Source of the DNA: Gammaproteobacteria bacterium | GTDB lineage: Bacteria > Pseudomonadota > Gammaproteobacteria > Eutrophobiales > Eutrophobiaceae | Direction: 5' to 3' | NCBI GenBank assembly: GCA_016198885.1 | Contig: JACQHV010000077.1 | Location: 1-6,070, forward strand | Length of the DNA: 6,070 nt | Shown here: positions 6,000 to 6,070 of the stretch, in pieces | Layout of the letters: every line of letters begins with the position of its first letter | Numbering within the stretch: position 1 is the stretch's first letter | Made by a program: the position numbers and the translations under genes | Notes under the pieces: model-generated | Databases searched by the model: none | Told to the model about the DNA's origin: nothing | Seen by the model: the letters and a program-made list of their open reading frames with translations, nothing else

Positions 6000-6070
6000 A
6001 TGGCATTAACCAAAGCAGAAATGGCGGAGAAGCTCTATGAGGAACTGGGCCTCAACAAACGTGAAGCCAA
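6000..6070 (+). CDS. ihfA: Integration host factor alpha subunit, 5' part (continues beyond window)
   Basis: IHF is a heterodimeric nucleoid protein that bends DNA sharply at specific sites, serving recombination, replication and transcription. Only 23 codons and 2 bases are present: [23 protein letters not shown]. These closely match the start of IhfA (E. coli [23 protein letters not shown]) and differ from HU and IhfB starts. The gene begins 2 nt after the pheT stop (TAA TC ATG), the same close linkage to pheT as in E. coli. A purine run GAGAGA (5988-5993) inside the pheT end could serve as ribosome binding site, so translation is probably coupled to pheT. In E. coli ihfA also has a promoter within pheT; I could not identify one here. 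The DNA-binding arm lies outside the window. Confidence 0.95.
   Translation, partial: [23 protein letters not shown]

Overview
The window is a conserved bacterial translation-gene cluster read entirely from the + strand: thrS (3' part) - infC - rpmI - rplT - terminator-like hairpin - pheS - repeat-filled spacer - pheT - ihfA (first 23 codons). The order is the same as in Escherichia coli (thrS-infC-rpmI-rplT-pheM-pheS-pheT-ihfA). Together with IhfA and the protein sequences, this points to a gammaproteobacterium, probably a lineage well away from the enterics, or possibly a betaproteobacterium. L35 looks gamma-like, whereas the L20 N-terminus (MPRVKRGVTA) also resembles beta sequences. Base composition is moderate, with the last part of pheT visibly more AT-rich than thrS.

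Layout. Bases 1-1325 hold the catalytic and anticodon-binding domains of threonyl-tRNA synthetase. infC follows 3 nt later and almost certainly starts at the rare codon ATT (1329), behind a GGAGG inside the end of thrS. rpmI (L35) comes after a 53-nt spacer and rplT (L20) 12 nt after that. A strong intrinsic terminator (2492-2520) separates rplT from pheS. The two subunit genes of phenylalanyl-tRNA synthetase, pheS and pheT, are separated by an unusual 90-nt spacer built of degenerate 7-bp units arranged head-to-head, so that it can fold into a long hairpin. ihfA begins 2 nt after pheT.

How the genes work together. All except ihfA serve protein synthesis: two aminoacyl-tRNA synthetases, the initiation factor that proofreads start codons, and two large-subunit ribosomal proteins. 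Several control points are visible or likely. These are the IF3-sensitive ATT start of infC, the known L20 autoregulation of the rpmI-rplT message (family knowledge, not demonstrated here), termination or attenuation ahead of pheST, and translation coupling across the pheS-pheT hairpin. ihfA encodes the alpha subunit of the nucleoid protein IHF.

I found no mobile element, CRISPR array, RNA gene or defence system, and no sign of an undescribed multi-gene system. The genes are ordinary; the non-coding joints between them (1316-1331, 2488-2551, 3529-3618) are what deserve a second look.
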